A stretch of 64,000 nucleotides of DNA, from positions 1-64,000 of the forward strand of contig NZ_WBVP01000010.1 of assembly GCF_008933155.1 (NCBI RefSeq), given 5' to 3'. A model generated the notes under the pieces. It ran no database searches. It was not told where the DNA came from and saw only the letters and a list, made by a program, of their open reading frames with translations. Made by a program: the position numbers and the translations under genes. This document shows, in pieces, positions 46,725-55,225 of this stretch (its first letter is position 1; every line of letters begins with the position of its first letter). Source of the DNA: Aliivibrio finisterrensis (GTDB lineage Bacteria; Pseudomonadota; Gammaproteobacteria; Enterobacterales; Vibrionaceae).

Positions 46725-48914
46725 ATGCTGCTTATTGTGACTTATCGTCAAATTTTTCGCCAATACTGGGCTAATAAAACCATCAACTTTAGTGTTCGTG
46801 TATTGCTCGCTTTAGTCGGTGCCGTCATTCCATGTTGGTATTTGGAACAAAACACAGCGATTACTCCTTTAATTCTGGGGATCATCGCTGCTGCTTTAGC
46901 TGAGACAGAAGATAAATTATCAGGCCGACTTAAAGCATTATTTTTAACCTTTATCTGTTTTGCTATTGCCGCATTTTCTATCGAGTTGCTTTTCAATACG
47001 CCTATTTTATTTGCGATTGGTCTCTTCTGTTCAACCGTCTCCTTTATCATGCTTGGTGCATTAGGGCCTCGTTACGCCAGTATCGCGTTTGGTTCATTAT
47101 TAATTGCTATTTATACCATGTTAGGCGCAGCCGACAGCCCAAACCTTTGGTACCAACCAATGTTATTATTGGGGGGGGCTGCTTGGTATTATTCGATATC
47201 CCTAACTTGGCAGATTTTCTGGCCTCTGCAACCGGTACAACAAAATCTAGCGACCGTATTTGAAACAATGGCAAGATATTTAGATATTAAAAGTGAGCTG
47301 TTTCACCCTGTCACTAACTTAACGCCTCAGCCTTATCGCATTCAAGAAGCTAAGAATAACGCACAAATGGTAACGGCATTAAACAACAGCAAAGCCTCAT
47401 TGCTTACTCGAGCTCAAGGCGGGCATGTTGTCGGTGCTAGCGACCGCTTTTTAAAAATATACTTCATTGCTCAAGATATTCATGAACGTGTTAGTTCTAG
47501 CCATTACCGCTACCAAGACCTTGCGAATACGTTTAATCGTAGTGATATTCTTTTTCGTTTTAAGCATTTACTTCATAGCCAGTCTTTAGCCTGTAAAGAG
47601 GCCGCTCGCTGCTTATCGCTTGGCTTGCCTTATCAACATACCCAAACTTCAATTTTTGCGCTAGACGAATTACAACAATCGTTAATTGCATTGAAAGAAC
47701 AGCAACGACCTGAATGGCGACTCTCCGTTATTCAACTTGAATATCTGTTTAATAACTTAGCAACCGTTGAGCGTCAATTCGCTAATATTAGTAATCCGGA
47801 ACGTAGTCTTGATATTGAAGAAGATACGGTATTAGCAGACCAAGGAGCGCACACACCAAAGGCAATGTGGCAACGCTTAAAAGCCAATATAACCACTGAT
47901 TCCGTTCTATTTCGCCACGCTATTAGAATGGCTCTCGCACTAACTGCCGGTTATGGCATTATCCAAGCGTTTGATTTAGAACATGGATACTGGATTTTGT
48001 TAACCACTCTTTTTGTGTGCCAACCAAACTACAGTGCAACTAAAGAGAAATTAGTCGCTCGTGTTGCAGGCACGATTATTGGTTTATTGGCAGGAACGGC
48101 ACTCTTAGTTCTGTTTCCCTCTCTTGATAGTCAACTGGTTCTCATGGTTATCGCTGGAGTATTATTTTTTGCTTTCCGTCTTGCTAACTATGGCTTTGCA
48201 ACAGCCTTTATCACCATTTTGGTTTTGTTCTGTTTTAATCAATTAGGTGAAGGTTATGCGGTTATCCTTCCTCGTTTAGGAGATACGATTGTTGGCTGTA
48301 TTTTAGCGGTTATCGCTGTCACTTATATCCTACCCGACTGGCAATCAAAACGTTTGCATAAGGTAATGGCTGATACAGTGAATGCCCATCAGGATTATTT
48401 AGCTAACATAATTTCGCAATATCGAGCTGGTAAAAAAGATTCCTTACAATATCGATTATCCCGCAGACAAGCACATAATAATGAGGCGGCACTCAGCTCT
48501 GCCATCAGTAATATGTTGATTGAACCGGGTAAATATCAAACAGCGGTGGATGAGTCATTCCGCTTTCTTTGTTTATGTCATGCCATGCTGAGTTACATTT
48601 CGGCACTTGGTGCTCATAGAACCCGTTTAAAAGATGAAGAAACACATCAGTTAGTCGCAGAATCTCATCGCATCATCCATTCACATTTGAACCAAATTCA
48701 ATCCCAACTCAGTAATACGGATTGTAATGATAAATTGAATATTATTGCTGAAGAAAGTATTGAACAACGCCTCTCAGAATGGCGAGATGAGGATGAAAAT
48801 TCAGTAAGAATGGTGCTGCAGCAACTGCATTTAATTCATCAAATTTTACCTGAAATGCATTCACTCTCTGAAATACTAAGCTCACGTACTAAAGAGGTAA
48901 AAGTAGAGCAATAA
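46725..48914 (+). CDS. yccS: YccS family inner-membrane protein
   Basis: Putative efflux/FUSC-type membrane protein of 729 residues. Two blocks of hydrophobic segments (about 22-160 and 395-520) are separated by a cytoplasmic domain. Conserved stretches shared with E. coli YccS include YASIAFGSLLIAIYTMLG near residues 120-137, IAQDIHERVSSSHYRYQ near 244-260, and HGYWILLTTLFVCQPNYSAT near 415-434. Function is not established; FUSC proteins include aromatic acid exporters such as AaeB. The start is uncertain because no clear Shine-Dalgarno precedes the ATG. It is divergent from helD; yccF is not present between them. Confidence 0.88.
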   Translation: MLLIVTYRQIFRQYWANKTINFSVRVLLALVGAVIPCWYLEQNTAITPLILGIIAAALAETEDKLSGRLKALFLTFICFAIAAFSIELLFNTPILFAIGLFCSTVSFIMLGALGPRYASIAFGSLLIAIYTMLGAADSPNLWYQPMLLLGGAAWYYSISLTWQIFWPLQPVQQNLATVFETMARYLDIKSELFHPVTNLTPQPYRIQEAKNNAQMVTALNNSKASLLTRAQGGHVVGASDRFLKIYFIAQDIHERVSSSHYRYQDLANTFNRSDILFRFKHLLHSQSLACKEAARCLSLGLPYQHTQTSIFALDELQQSLIALKEQQRPEWRLSVIQLEYLFNNLATVERQFANISNPERSLDIEEDTVLADQGAHTPKAMWQRLKANITTDSVLFRHAIRMALALTAGYGIIQAFDLEHGYWILLTTLFVCQPNYSATKEKLVARVAGTIIGLLAGTALLVLFPSLDSQLVLMVIAGVLFFAFRLANYGFATAFITILVLFCFNQLGEGYAVILPRLGDTIVGCILAVIAVTYILPDWQSKRLHKVMADTVNAHQDYLANIISQYRAGKKDSLQYRLSRRQAHNNEAALSSAISNMLIEPGKYQTAVDESFRFLCLCHAMLSYISALGAHRTRLKDEETHQLVAESHRIIHSHLNQIQSQLSNTDCNDKLNIIAEESIEQRLSEWRDEDENSVRMVLQQLHLIHQILPEMHSLSEILSSRTKEVKVEQ

Positions 48915-49044
48915 AGTTTGAAGTAGATCATTGTCTTACCTCGGTAAGTTGATACTTATCAAACATTTTTCTACTTAGACGTCTACACTAAATAGTAGCT
49001 ACTCTTTACTATAAAAAGATAATAACTCTGTTGGAGGCGTCACT

Positions 49045-49542
49045 ATGAAAAGTGTATTTATTGCTGCGTTTGTTGGTATTTCTAGCCCTGACTTAATTAA
49101 GCGCCTTGCTTCTGTAACTCATGAAGAAGGAGGAAAGTGGTTAGTCAGTAAAGTTCATTATCTTGATGCGCATATTTCAGCGGTCATTAAAATTGAAGTA
49201 CCTACAAGCCGCAAAAAAGCCGTGCAAGATTATTTTTCTTCTCAAGATGATCTCATCGTTACGTTTAGTGATGCCTTAGAAACCATTGTAGAGCATCAAC
49301 ACACTCGCCTAAAAGTTGATGCCGAGGACAGAGCTGGTATCGTAAATGACATCAGTAATATACTGCAAAAAGAATCTGTTGAATTGATAGATATGGACAG
49401 CCATCGTATTGGTGTTCCCGCAAATGGCAGCAGCGTGTTTACGGCAACATTAAGTTTAAAACTACCAATCAGCGCCAATATTAATGACTTAGCCGCTGAG
49501 ATCGAAGCGCTAAGTGAGGATATGGTTGTTACCGTTATCTAA
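49045..49542 (+). CDS. Double ACT-domain protein, GcvR-like regulator
   Basis: 165 residues with two ACT folds: the first about 4-70 (VFIAAFVGISSPDLIKRLAS) and the second about 87-160 (LKVDAEDRAGIVNDISNILQ). This layout is that of the glycine cleavage repressor GcvR, which binds glycine and holds GcvA in the repressing form; residue identity to GcvR is only moderate by eye and many paralogues exist. GGAGG lies nine bases before the ATG. It is monocistronic with a terminator. Confidence 0.75.
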   Translation: MKSVFIAAFVGISSPDLIKRLASVTHEEGGKWLVSKVHYLDAHISAVIKIEVPTSRKKAVQDYFSSQDDLIVTFSDALETIVEHQHTRLKVDAEDRAGIVNDISNILQKESVELIDMDSHRIGVPANGSSVFTATLSLKLPISANINDLAAEIEALSEDMVVTVI

Positions 49543-49585
49543 TGCTAACCATCGTAGCTCTTTGATTATTTTTGTTAACTCATAA

Positions 49586-49613
49586 AAAATGACCGCCTAA
49601 AAACGGTCATTTT
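49586..49613 (+). terminator. Intrinsic terminator after the ACT-domain gene
   Basis: Perfect 10-bp stem AAAATGACCG/CGGTCATTTT with an 8-base loop; A and T flanks would allow use in both directions. Confidence 0.85.
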
Positions 49614-49628
49614 ACTGTGTTTGATACT

Positions 49629-49676
49629 TACACCAATTCCATTAATTATCTGATCTATTTAGCTACATTGGTATTA
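49629..49676. repeat. Small palindromic intergenic element
   Basis: Imperfect terminal inverted repeat TACACCAAT (49629) / ATTGGTATTA (49667) with an AT-rich centre that includes ATTAATTATCTGATC. Parts recur at 3.8 kb (ATTGGTGTAAGTAT end) and 12.3 kb (ACCAAT-N3-ATTAATTAT). It abuts the 3' end of the decayed norspermidine genes. Confidence 0.5.
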
Positions 49677-49680
49677 TAAT

Positions 49681-50055
49681 TTACGAGCTTACCGCCCATT
49701 GGGATAAAGAACGTTTAAAATCAGTGTAACCAAACTCATTTAATTTTTCTATCTTTTCTGTTGTAAGCTCACAGTACACTGATGGCATTTTCAAACCGTT
49801 AAACCAATTTAGCTTCACCATAGTATAACCTGCACTGTCTGCTAAGTGTAGCTTTTGACCAATGGCTAATGGTTGATCAAATTGCCTTTCGCAGAATTGA
49901 ACGCTAGCTAAACATGAAGCAATAACATAATGGTGCTGCCCCTTCTCTATTTTGCGAGAAGCAATTGTGATATTACCCAGTGTGTCATTATTTTGGGCTG
50001 CTTTATGTGCAATAACCCATCCAACACCACCTGCACCAATTTATAGAATAGACAT
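49681..50055 (-). pseudogene. Fused remnant: start of carboxynorspermidine dehydrogenase and end of carboxynorspermidine decarboxylase
   Basis: A single minus-strand frame of 124 codons plus a stop. Codons 1-38 read [19 protein letters not shown] and on to [11 protein letters not shown], the NAD(P)-binding N terminus of carboxynorspermidine dehydrogenase; codon 5 is TAA where CAA (Gln) is expected. The remainder (about codons 42-124, with [19 protein letters not shown] and a basic tail) matches the C terminus of carboxynorspermidine decarboxylase NspC. The two are joined in frame, so a deletion removed the rest of both genes. The ATG overlaps the stop of the upstream decarboxylase pseudogene as TAATG, preserving the original operon coupling. 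Identification is by recognition of the families and the known vibrio gene order. Confidence 0.75.
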
Positions 50056-50998
50056 TATTGTTTTACCCTTATTTTTTCTTGTTCAATTACTAAGTTATCA
50101 ATTTGCTTCAATAAAGATTCAAAATCTGACATCTTCAAACATGGATTTAAGATGGTGAGTTTTAACGCGACATTATGATTAACGATCGTTTCGCCTCATA
50201 CGGCTATCCCACGCCTTAACGCTTCTAGTCTGACCGTTTTATTTAGATCATCTAACTCTTTAATCGTTTTACTTTTAGACCGGAATAATACGGTTGAAAG
50301 TGTGGTTCTGCCAGTAATTCAAACGATCATTATTTTGAATTAAGGTTGCAACTTGCTTGGCTTGAATTAGCAGATGGTCATACATTTGTCCTAATTGTTC
50401 TGCCCCTACATTTTGCATTGTCATAAACACTTTTAAGGCGTCAAAACGTTTTGTTGTCGCGATGGATTTATCGACCAAATTGGGTAGTTCATCATCTTCA
50501 CGATTTAGATAATCAGCATGAGTAGATAGCCGAAATTAGATTTATCTTTTATTAAGATCGCACCACAACTGACAGTTTGATAAAACAATTTATGAAAATC
50601 GACACTAAGAGAATCAGCATGTTCAATACCCGTTAATCGCCGCTTGTCCTGACTTAATCTTAACGCTCCACCATAAGCAGCATCTACATGAAACCACATA
50701 CCTTCAGCCTGTGCTATGGAAGACAACGTAGATAAATCATCAATAGCCCCATGATCTGTTGTACCAGCGGTCCCCACTAAAACAAACGGAATTAACCCTT
50801 CTTCTTTCAATTCACCAAGTGTTTTTTCTAATAAACGGACATCATAGTGCCATTTGAGTTTGATTCAACACAACATACAGAACGCTCACCTAACCCTAAT
50901 AAAGAGGCCTGTTTTTGTACTGTGAAATGTGATTTATTAGAACATATCATGTGTAATTTAAGTGTATTCAATGTTGGGTTTCCCATAAATATGACGTT
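50055..50998 (-). pseudogene. Decayed PLP-dependent decarboxylase (2,4-diaminobutyrate decarboxylase type)
   Basis: Group II PLP decarboxylase remnant. Readable pieces in order: SNKSHFTVQKQASLLGLGER (about 50932-50880), then after a frameshift near 50845 LLEKTLGELKEEGLIPFVLV, GTAGTTDHG, HVDAAYGGALRLS and the PLP-lysine motif SVDFHKLFYQ. A second frameshift near 50520 leads to HADYLNREDDELPNLVDKSI; a third near 50305 leads to LSTVLFRSKSKTIKEL; an in-frame TGA near 50198 breaks GIAV*GETIVN; the native end DNLVIEQEKIRVKQ is intact. The 5' part is missing: recognisable coding stops near 51000. In vibrios this enzyme (fused to an aminotransferase) makes 1,3-diaminopropane for norspermidine. It cannot give a working product. 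Confidence 0.85.
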
Positions 50999-51018
50999 CC
51001 CGTCACTAGTATCCCTTC

Positions 51019-51040
51019 TATCAACAAACTTTTGTTGATA
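51019..51040. repeat. Perfect palindrome at the 5' edge of the decarboxylase remnant
   Basis: TATCAACAAA and TTTGTTGATA form a perfect 10-bp inverted repeat two bases apart, with a decayed GTA/TAC flank. It lies just where coding similarity ends, so it may mark the deletion junction or a former mobile element end. Confidence 0.55.
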
Positions 51041-51184
51041 CCTACCCTACGTATTCACTCTTTAAATTCAGAAAAATATAAAGGTAAAACGCGTCTCCCC
51101 CAGAACAGTTCCGAGATTGTGAAGAAAAATAACACAGCTGTTCATATTTTGGAGATATTTATTCATAATCATGAAATTATAAAC

Positions 51185-51216
51185 GTAAAAAAGCCTGTTC
51201 ATTTCTGAACAGGCTT
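51185..51216 (-). terminator. Intrinsic terminator of the tRNA cluster
   Basis: Read on the minus strand: perfect 10-bp stem AAGCCTGTTC/GAACAGGCTT with a six-base loop and a T run. It lies eight bases after the last tRNA-Gly. Confidence 0.9.
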
Positions 51217-51223
51217 TCTTGTT

Positions 51224-51299
51224 TGGAGCGACACACGAGGCTCGAACTCGTGACCTCAACCTTGGCAAGGTTGCGCTCTACCAGCTGAGCTAGTGTCGC
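51224..51299 (-). tRNA. tRNA-Gly (GCC), second copy
   Basis: 76 bases with encoded CCA. Acceptor GCGACAC/GTGTCGC, anticodon stem and loop CAACCTTGCCAAGGTTG with anticodon GCC, T arm CACGAGTTCGAGCCTCGTG. It differs from the other tRNA-Gly here by one base in the D arm. Last gene of the cluster. Confidence 0.97.
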
Positions 51300-51331
51300 A
51301 TGCTATATTTTTCAATATAGGCTTTTATCGA

Positions 51332-51418
51332 TGGTGCCCCGGGCCGGACTTGAACCGGCACAGCGCGAACGCCGAGGGATTTTAAATCCCTTGTGTCTAC
51401 CAATTCCACCACCAGGGC
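51332..51418 (-). tRNA. tRNA-Leu (TAA)
   Basis: 87 bases with encoded CCA. Acceptor GCCCTGG/CCGGGGC, anticodon stem AGGGA/TCCCT around TTTAAAA with anticodon TAA, long variable arm (CGGCGTTCGCGCTG), T loop GGTTCAAGTCC. It resembles E. coli leuZ and holds the same neighbourhood. Confidence 0.97.
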
Positions 51419-51525
51419 ACGCAATTCTTTATTGCGATGCTCCTAACCAATGTGTTCTAAAAAGAACGGTTAGACACCATCTTTAAAACAGTCTGCCAAT
51501 GTTACTTGACTGCCTTTTACAAATT

Positions 51526-51601
51526 TGGAGCGACACACGAGGCTCGAACTCGTGACCTCAACCTTGGCAAGGTTGCGCTCTACCAACTGAGCTAGTGTCG
51601 C
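51526..51601 (-). tRNA. tRNA-Gly (GCC), first copy
   Basis: 76 bases with encoded CCA and anticodon GCC. Same as the distal copy except for AGTTGG in place of AGCTGG in the D arm. Located between tRNA-Cys and tRNA-Leu. Confidence 0.97.
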
Positions 51602-51623
51602 AAAAATCATCTCTAAGAGAGAT

Positions 51624-51697
51624 TGGAGGCGCCTCCCGGAGTCGAACCGAGGTCCACGGATTTGCAATCCGCTGCATAGCCACTCTGCCAAGGCGCC
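51624..51697 (-). tRNA. tRNA-Cys (GCA)
   Basis: 74 bases with encoded CCA. Acceptor GGCGCCT/GGGCGCC-type pairing, anticodon loop ATTGCAAAT with GCA, T arm CTCGGTTCGACTCCGGG. First gene of the cluster. Confidence 0.97.
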
Positions 51698-51747
51698 AAT
51701 GACTCAACTGGTCAGCAATTAACGCCTTCCTCTTGGGTACGGGATGC

Positions 51748-51775
51748 ATTTTACTGAATCAGTACTTAGAGTCAA
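51748..51775 (-). promoter_or_regulatory. Promoter of the tRNA cluster
   Basis: On the minus strand: -35 TTGACT, 16-base spacer, -10 TAAAAT, followed by the GC-rich discriminator GCATCCCG typical of stringently controlled stable RNA promoters. It is about 50 bases before tRNA-Cys, so the tRNAs can be made independently of pgsA. Confidence 0.75.
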
Positions 51776-51963
51776 CACTATTTTCCTATTTTTGTTTCGT
51801 TTGGATAAAATGCGATCAAAATGAATATAAAACAAACGAAAAGACGTATTTCTTAGCATAAATAATACTAGATAAGTTAAAAAACAGGCTCTAACCATTC
51901 TAATTAAGATACAACAAAAGTAAGCAATATCAACTCACTATAAAAGATAAAATGCATTAACAT

Positions 51964-51989
51964 AAAAAAAGCGAACCTAAGTCCGCTTT
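51964..51989 (-). terminator. Intrinsic terminator of gacA-uvrC-pgsA
   Basis: Read on the minus strand: AAGCGGAC/GTTCGCTT (one G-U) with a four-base loop, followed by seven T residues. Confidence 0.82.
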
Positions 51990-52004
51990 TCATTTAAATT
52001 TGAA

Positions 52005-52559
52005 TCAATCGTCTGCATTAAGCAGATCATCTTTCGCTGCTGATAAATATTGAACCATAGACCAGTACGTTAAAATAGTTGCAATATACAGAGCAACATA
52101 GCCGATCCAAACCATCCAATCATCATAGCGCCAGATTAGCATCCACAATGCAAACATTTGAGAAACCGTTTTAACCTTACCGACCCAAGAAACAGCAACA
52201 CTTGCTCTTTTACCAATCTCAGCCATCCATTCTCTCAATGCAGAAATAATAATTTCACGCCCAATCATAGTAATGGCAGGTATTGTGATCCAAATCGAAT
52301 GATAATGCTCTGTAATTAAAATTAAAGCAGCAGCTACCATAACTTTATCAGCAACTGGATCTAAAAAAGCACCAAAGCGAGATGTTTGACCTAACTTTCT
52401 TGCTAGCAGTCCATCTAACCAATCAGTAAAACCGGCAACCCAGAAAACCATTGCAGCGGCAACAGCCGACCATTCATAAGGCAAATAGAAAACAACAACA
52501 AACACTGGAATGAGTGCAAGTCGGATAAACGTGAGTATATTTGGTATCGTTAATCGCAT
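52005..52559 (-). CDS. pgsA: CDP-diacylglycerol-glycerol-3-phosphate 3-phosphatidyltransferase
   Basis: Makes phosphatidylglycerol phosphate in the inner membrane, first committed step to phosphatidylglycerol and cardiolipin. 184 residues with four or more membrane helices. The CDP-alcohol phosphatidyltransferase motif D-x2-DG-x2-AR-x8-G-x3-D-x3-D is complete, beginning [12 protein letters not shown] near residue 45 and ending [10 protein letters not shown] near 69. It lies 45 bases after uvrC in the gacA-uvrC-pgsA-tRNA order also known from E. coli. Confidence 0.96.
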   Translation of the reverse strand: MRLTIPNILTFIRLALIPVFVVVFYLPYEWSAVAAAMVFWVAGFTDWLDGLLARKLGQTSRFGAFLDPVADKVMVAAALILITEHYHSIWITIPAITMIGREIIISALREWMAEIGKRASVAVSWVGKVKTVSQMFALWMLIWRYDDWMVWIGYVALYIATILTYWSMVQYLSAAKDDLLNADD

Positions 52560-52604
52560 AATAATTCTTTAGTTTTGGTCCGCTGGGCCTATGGTGCGCT
52601 TTTT

Positions 52605-54431
52605 TTATCCGTGTTTCAACGCATCCTGTATTTTTTCTGCCAAAGAACGGCTAATTCCGGGGACTTTGGCTATTTCTTCAACACTTGCACTTTTTAATTC
52701 TTGTAGACCACCTAAATACTGCAATAATGCTTGTCTTCGTTTTGGACCAACGCCGTCAATGTTTTGCAACGTACTGGTTTTTCTCACTTTAGCTCGTTGA
52801 GCTCTATGCCCACTAATCGCATGATTATGACTTTCATCCCTAATGTGCTGTATTAAGTGTAACGCAGAAGAATCACTCGGCATAGAAAACTCTTCACCAG
52901 ATATTTTAACTAACGTTTCAAGTCCATGTTTACGTGTTACCCCTTTTGCTATACCTAGTAATAATGGTTGCTTTGGCCAATCAATCCAATGCTGAGAAAT
53001 AACATCATAAGCTCGGTTTAATTGCCCCTTCCCCCCATCAATAAAAACGATATCTGGGATTTTATCTACATCAAGTTGCTTACTATAGCGACGTTCAAGT
53101 ACTTGAGCCATTGCAGCGTAATCATCGCCTCCAGTAATACCGGTAATATTATAACGTCTATATTCCGCTTTTATTGGTCCTTCCTGATTAAACACAACAC
53201 ATGAAGCAACGGTTTTTTCTCCCATGGTATGGCTAATATCAAAACATTCCATTCGTTGAATTGAATTTAACGAAAGTGCTTCTTCTAATTGTTTAAATCG
53301 TTGATGAGTCGTTAACTTATGGTTTAATTTACTGGTTAGTGCCGTCAATGCATTGGTATCAGCTAACTTTAAATAGCGCCCTTTCATTCCTTTAGGGTTT
53401 AACTGAAATTGCACTTTACGACCAGAAAGCTCGGTTAATGCTTGCTCTAGTCCTTTTTCATCAAACTCAAAACTGGTTACAACACGATTAGGAATGGTTC
53501 GCCCTTGTGAGTGATTCAAATAATACTGAGTTAAAAAACTTGAAAACACTTCCTCTTTATCTGTCTTAGCCGGTATTTTAGGAAAAAAGCTTCTGCTTCC
53601 AAGTATCTTACCTTGTCGGATCATTAATAAGTGTATGCAAGCCAAGCCATTTTCAATAGCAAAACCTAATACATCCAAATCATCACCGCTGTCGTCTGAT
53701 ACGTATTGCTGCTCTTGCATGCGTCTCATTGCTTGAATTTGATCACGAATAATCGCAGCCTTTTCAAATTTCAGCGACTGACTTGCCTCTTCCATTTGTT
53801 CTACAAGAGTTTGAATCACCTGCCGATCTTTGCCTTGTAAAAACAAACGAATAAACTCGGTTTGCTCTTTATATTCATCGTCACTCACAATGCCTTTTAC
53901 ACACGGTGCTAAACAACGACCAATTTGGTGCATTAGGCAAGGACGAGCACGATTCGAATAAACAGAATCTTCGCATTGACGAATAGGAAACAATTTTTGA
54001 ATTAAATGAAGACTTTCTCGCACAGCTCCCGAGTCTGGATATGGACCAAAATATTCTCCTTTCTTTCGTTTCGTACCACGGTGGATTGAGATCCTAGGAT
54101 GCTTATGGTTTGAAATAAAGATATAAGGATAAGATTTATCATCTCGCAGTAACACATTATATTTTGGTAAATATTGCTTAATATAATTATGTTCAAGAAT
54201 AAGAGCTTCAGTCTCTGTATGCGTTACTGTCACATCAATATGTTCAATATGACTAACTAAGGCTTTGGTTTTTTCTGATGGGATATTGCTACGGAAATAG
54301 CTAGATAATCGTTTTTTTAAGTCTTTTGCTTTACCAACATAAATAACCTCAGCCTCGGTGTTATACATACGATAAACACCGGGCTGATGTGTTACAGACT
54401 TTAAAAAAGCATTTGAATCAAAAGAAGGCAC
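52605..54431 (-). CDS. uvrC: UvrABC system protein C (excinuclease subunit)
   Basis: Makes both incisions in nucleotide excision repair. 608 residues. N-terminal GIY-YIG nuclease (GVYRMYN near 18-24, [14 protein letters not shown] near 29-42) for the 3' cut; UVR domain near 203-238 that binds UvrB; C-terminal RNase H-like nuclease ([12 protein letters not shown] near 463-474) for the 5' cut; two helix-hairpin-helix motifs at the end ([25 protein letters not shown]). Starts with GTG overlapping the gacA stop as TAGTG, so translation is coupled. Confidence 0.96.
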   Translation of the reverse strand: MPSFDSNAFLKSVTHQPGVYRMYNTEAEVIYVGKAKDLKKRLSSYFRSNIPSEKTKALVSHIEHIDVTVTHTETEALILEHNYIKQYLPKYNVLLRDDKSYPYIFISNHKHPRISIHRGTKRKKGEYFGPYPDSGAVRESLHLIQKLFPIRQCEDSVYSNRARPCLMHQIGRCLAPCVKGIVSDDEYKEQTEFIRLFLQGKDRQVIQTLVEQMEEASQSLKFEKAAIIRDQIQAMRRMQEQQYVSDDSGDDLDVLGFAIENGLACIHLLMIRQGKILGSRSFFPKIPAKTDKEEVFSSFLTQYYLNHSQGRTIPNRVVTSFEFDEKGLEQALTELSGRKVQFQLNPKGMKGRYLKLADTNALTALTSKLNHKLTTHQRFKQLEEALSLNSIQRMECFDISHTMGEKTVASCVVFNQEGPIKAEYRRYNITGITGGDDYAAMAQVLERRYSKQLDVDKIPDIVFIDGGKGQLNRAYDVISQHWIDWPKQPLLLGIAKGVTRKHGLETLVKISGEEFSMPSDSSALHLIQHIRDESHNHAISGHRAQRAKVRKTSTLQNIDGVGPKRRQALLQYLGGLQELKSASVEEIAKVPGISRSLAEKIQDALKHG

Positions 54432-55075
54432 TAAAGCGTCTCAGCATCTAAAATACCATGACGAATAGCTAGATGCGTTAATTCAACATCTCCACTTATA
54501 TTCAATTTACTGAATAAACGATAGCGATAGCTGTTTACCGTTTTAGGGCTTAAGTTTAATTGCTCGGAAATATCCGTCACTTTTTCGCCTTTGGTAATCA
54601 TCATCATAATCTGCAATTCACGCTCTGAAAGCTCCTTGAATGGATTTTCAGAATCAGGTGTAAATTGACTTAATGCCATTTGTTGCGCGATTTCTGGTGA
54701 TAAATAACGTTGCCCACTCTGAACCATTCTAATGGCATTAACCATTTCGTCCGGACCAGCCCCTTTTGTTAAGTAACCAGCAGCTCCGGCTTGCATTACT
54801 TTTGTTGGGAATGGATTTTCAGTATGAATAGTTAATACGATTACTTTCATATCTGGGTTGAAGCGTAAAATCTTTTTCGTGGCTTCTAAGCCGCCAATAC
54901 CAGGCATGTTCATATCCATTAGGACAATATCTGCCTGCTCTGTTCGACACCATTTTACGGCGTCTTCACCGCTGTGAGCTTCCCCTACTACTTTAATTCC
55001 ACGGACGTCTTCAAGAATACGTCGAATCCCTGTGCGAACCAGCTCATGATCATCTACAAGGAAAACTTTAATCAC
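54431..55075 (-). CDS. gacA: Response regulator GacA (UvrY/VarA)
   Basis: FixJ/NarL-type response regulator, 214 residues. I choose the GTG giving [17 protein letters not shown] lies eight bases upstream, and the phospho-acceptor then falls at Asp54 as in E. coli UvrY. Receiver 1-120 (DD at 8-9, D54, K104-like); LuxR-type helix-turn-helix about 148-205 ([34 protein letters not shown]). In this family it is phosphorylated by the GacS/BarA/VarS kinase and activates Csr sRNAs; in V. fischeri GacA affects luminescence and squid colonisation (established for the species, not shown here). First gene of gacA-uvrC-pgsA. Confidence 0.95.
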   Translation of the reverse strand: MIKVFLVDDHELVRTGIRRILEDVRGIKVVGEAHSGEDAVKWCRTEQADIVLMDMNMPGIGGLEATKKILRFNPDMKVIVLTIHTENPFPTKVMQAGAAGYLTKGAGPDEMVNAIRMVQSGQRYLSPEIAQQMALSQFTPDSENPFKELSERELQIMMMITKGEKVTDISEQLNLSPKTVNSYRYRLFSKLNISGDVELTHLAIRHGILDAETL

Positions 55076-55225
55076 AACTGACACTCCGATATAAATCTAC
55101 AGCAACCTCTACTGAGGTTCATTTCATTGGCTATTTTACCTTAAAAAATAAGGCTGTCGCATATTGATTATGCGTTAAGGCGCAAATTTTTACTATTAAA
55201 ATCCTATTGACTTTATAACCGATTG

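Noticed and set aside
49952-50158. Plus-strand frame across the decayed norspermidine genes
   Set aside because: It is antisense to clear remnants of known enzymes and has no translation signals.
51068-51749. Open frames crossing the tRNA cluster and its terminator
   Set aside because: They read through structural RNA genes and so cannot be coding.
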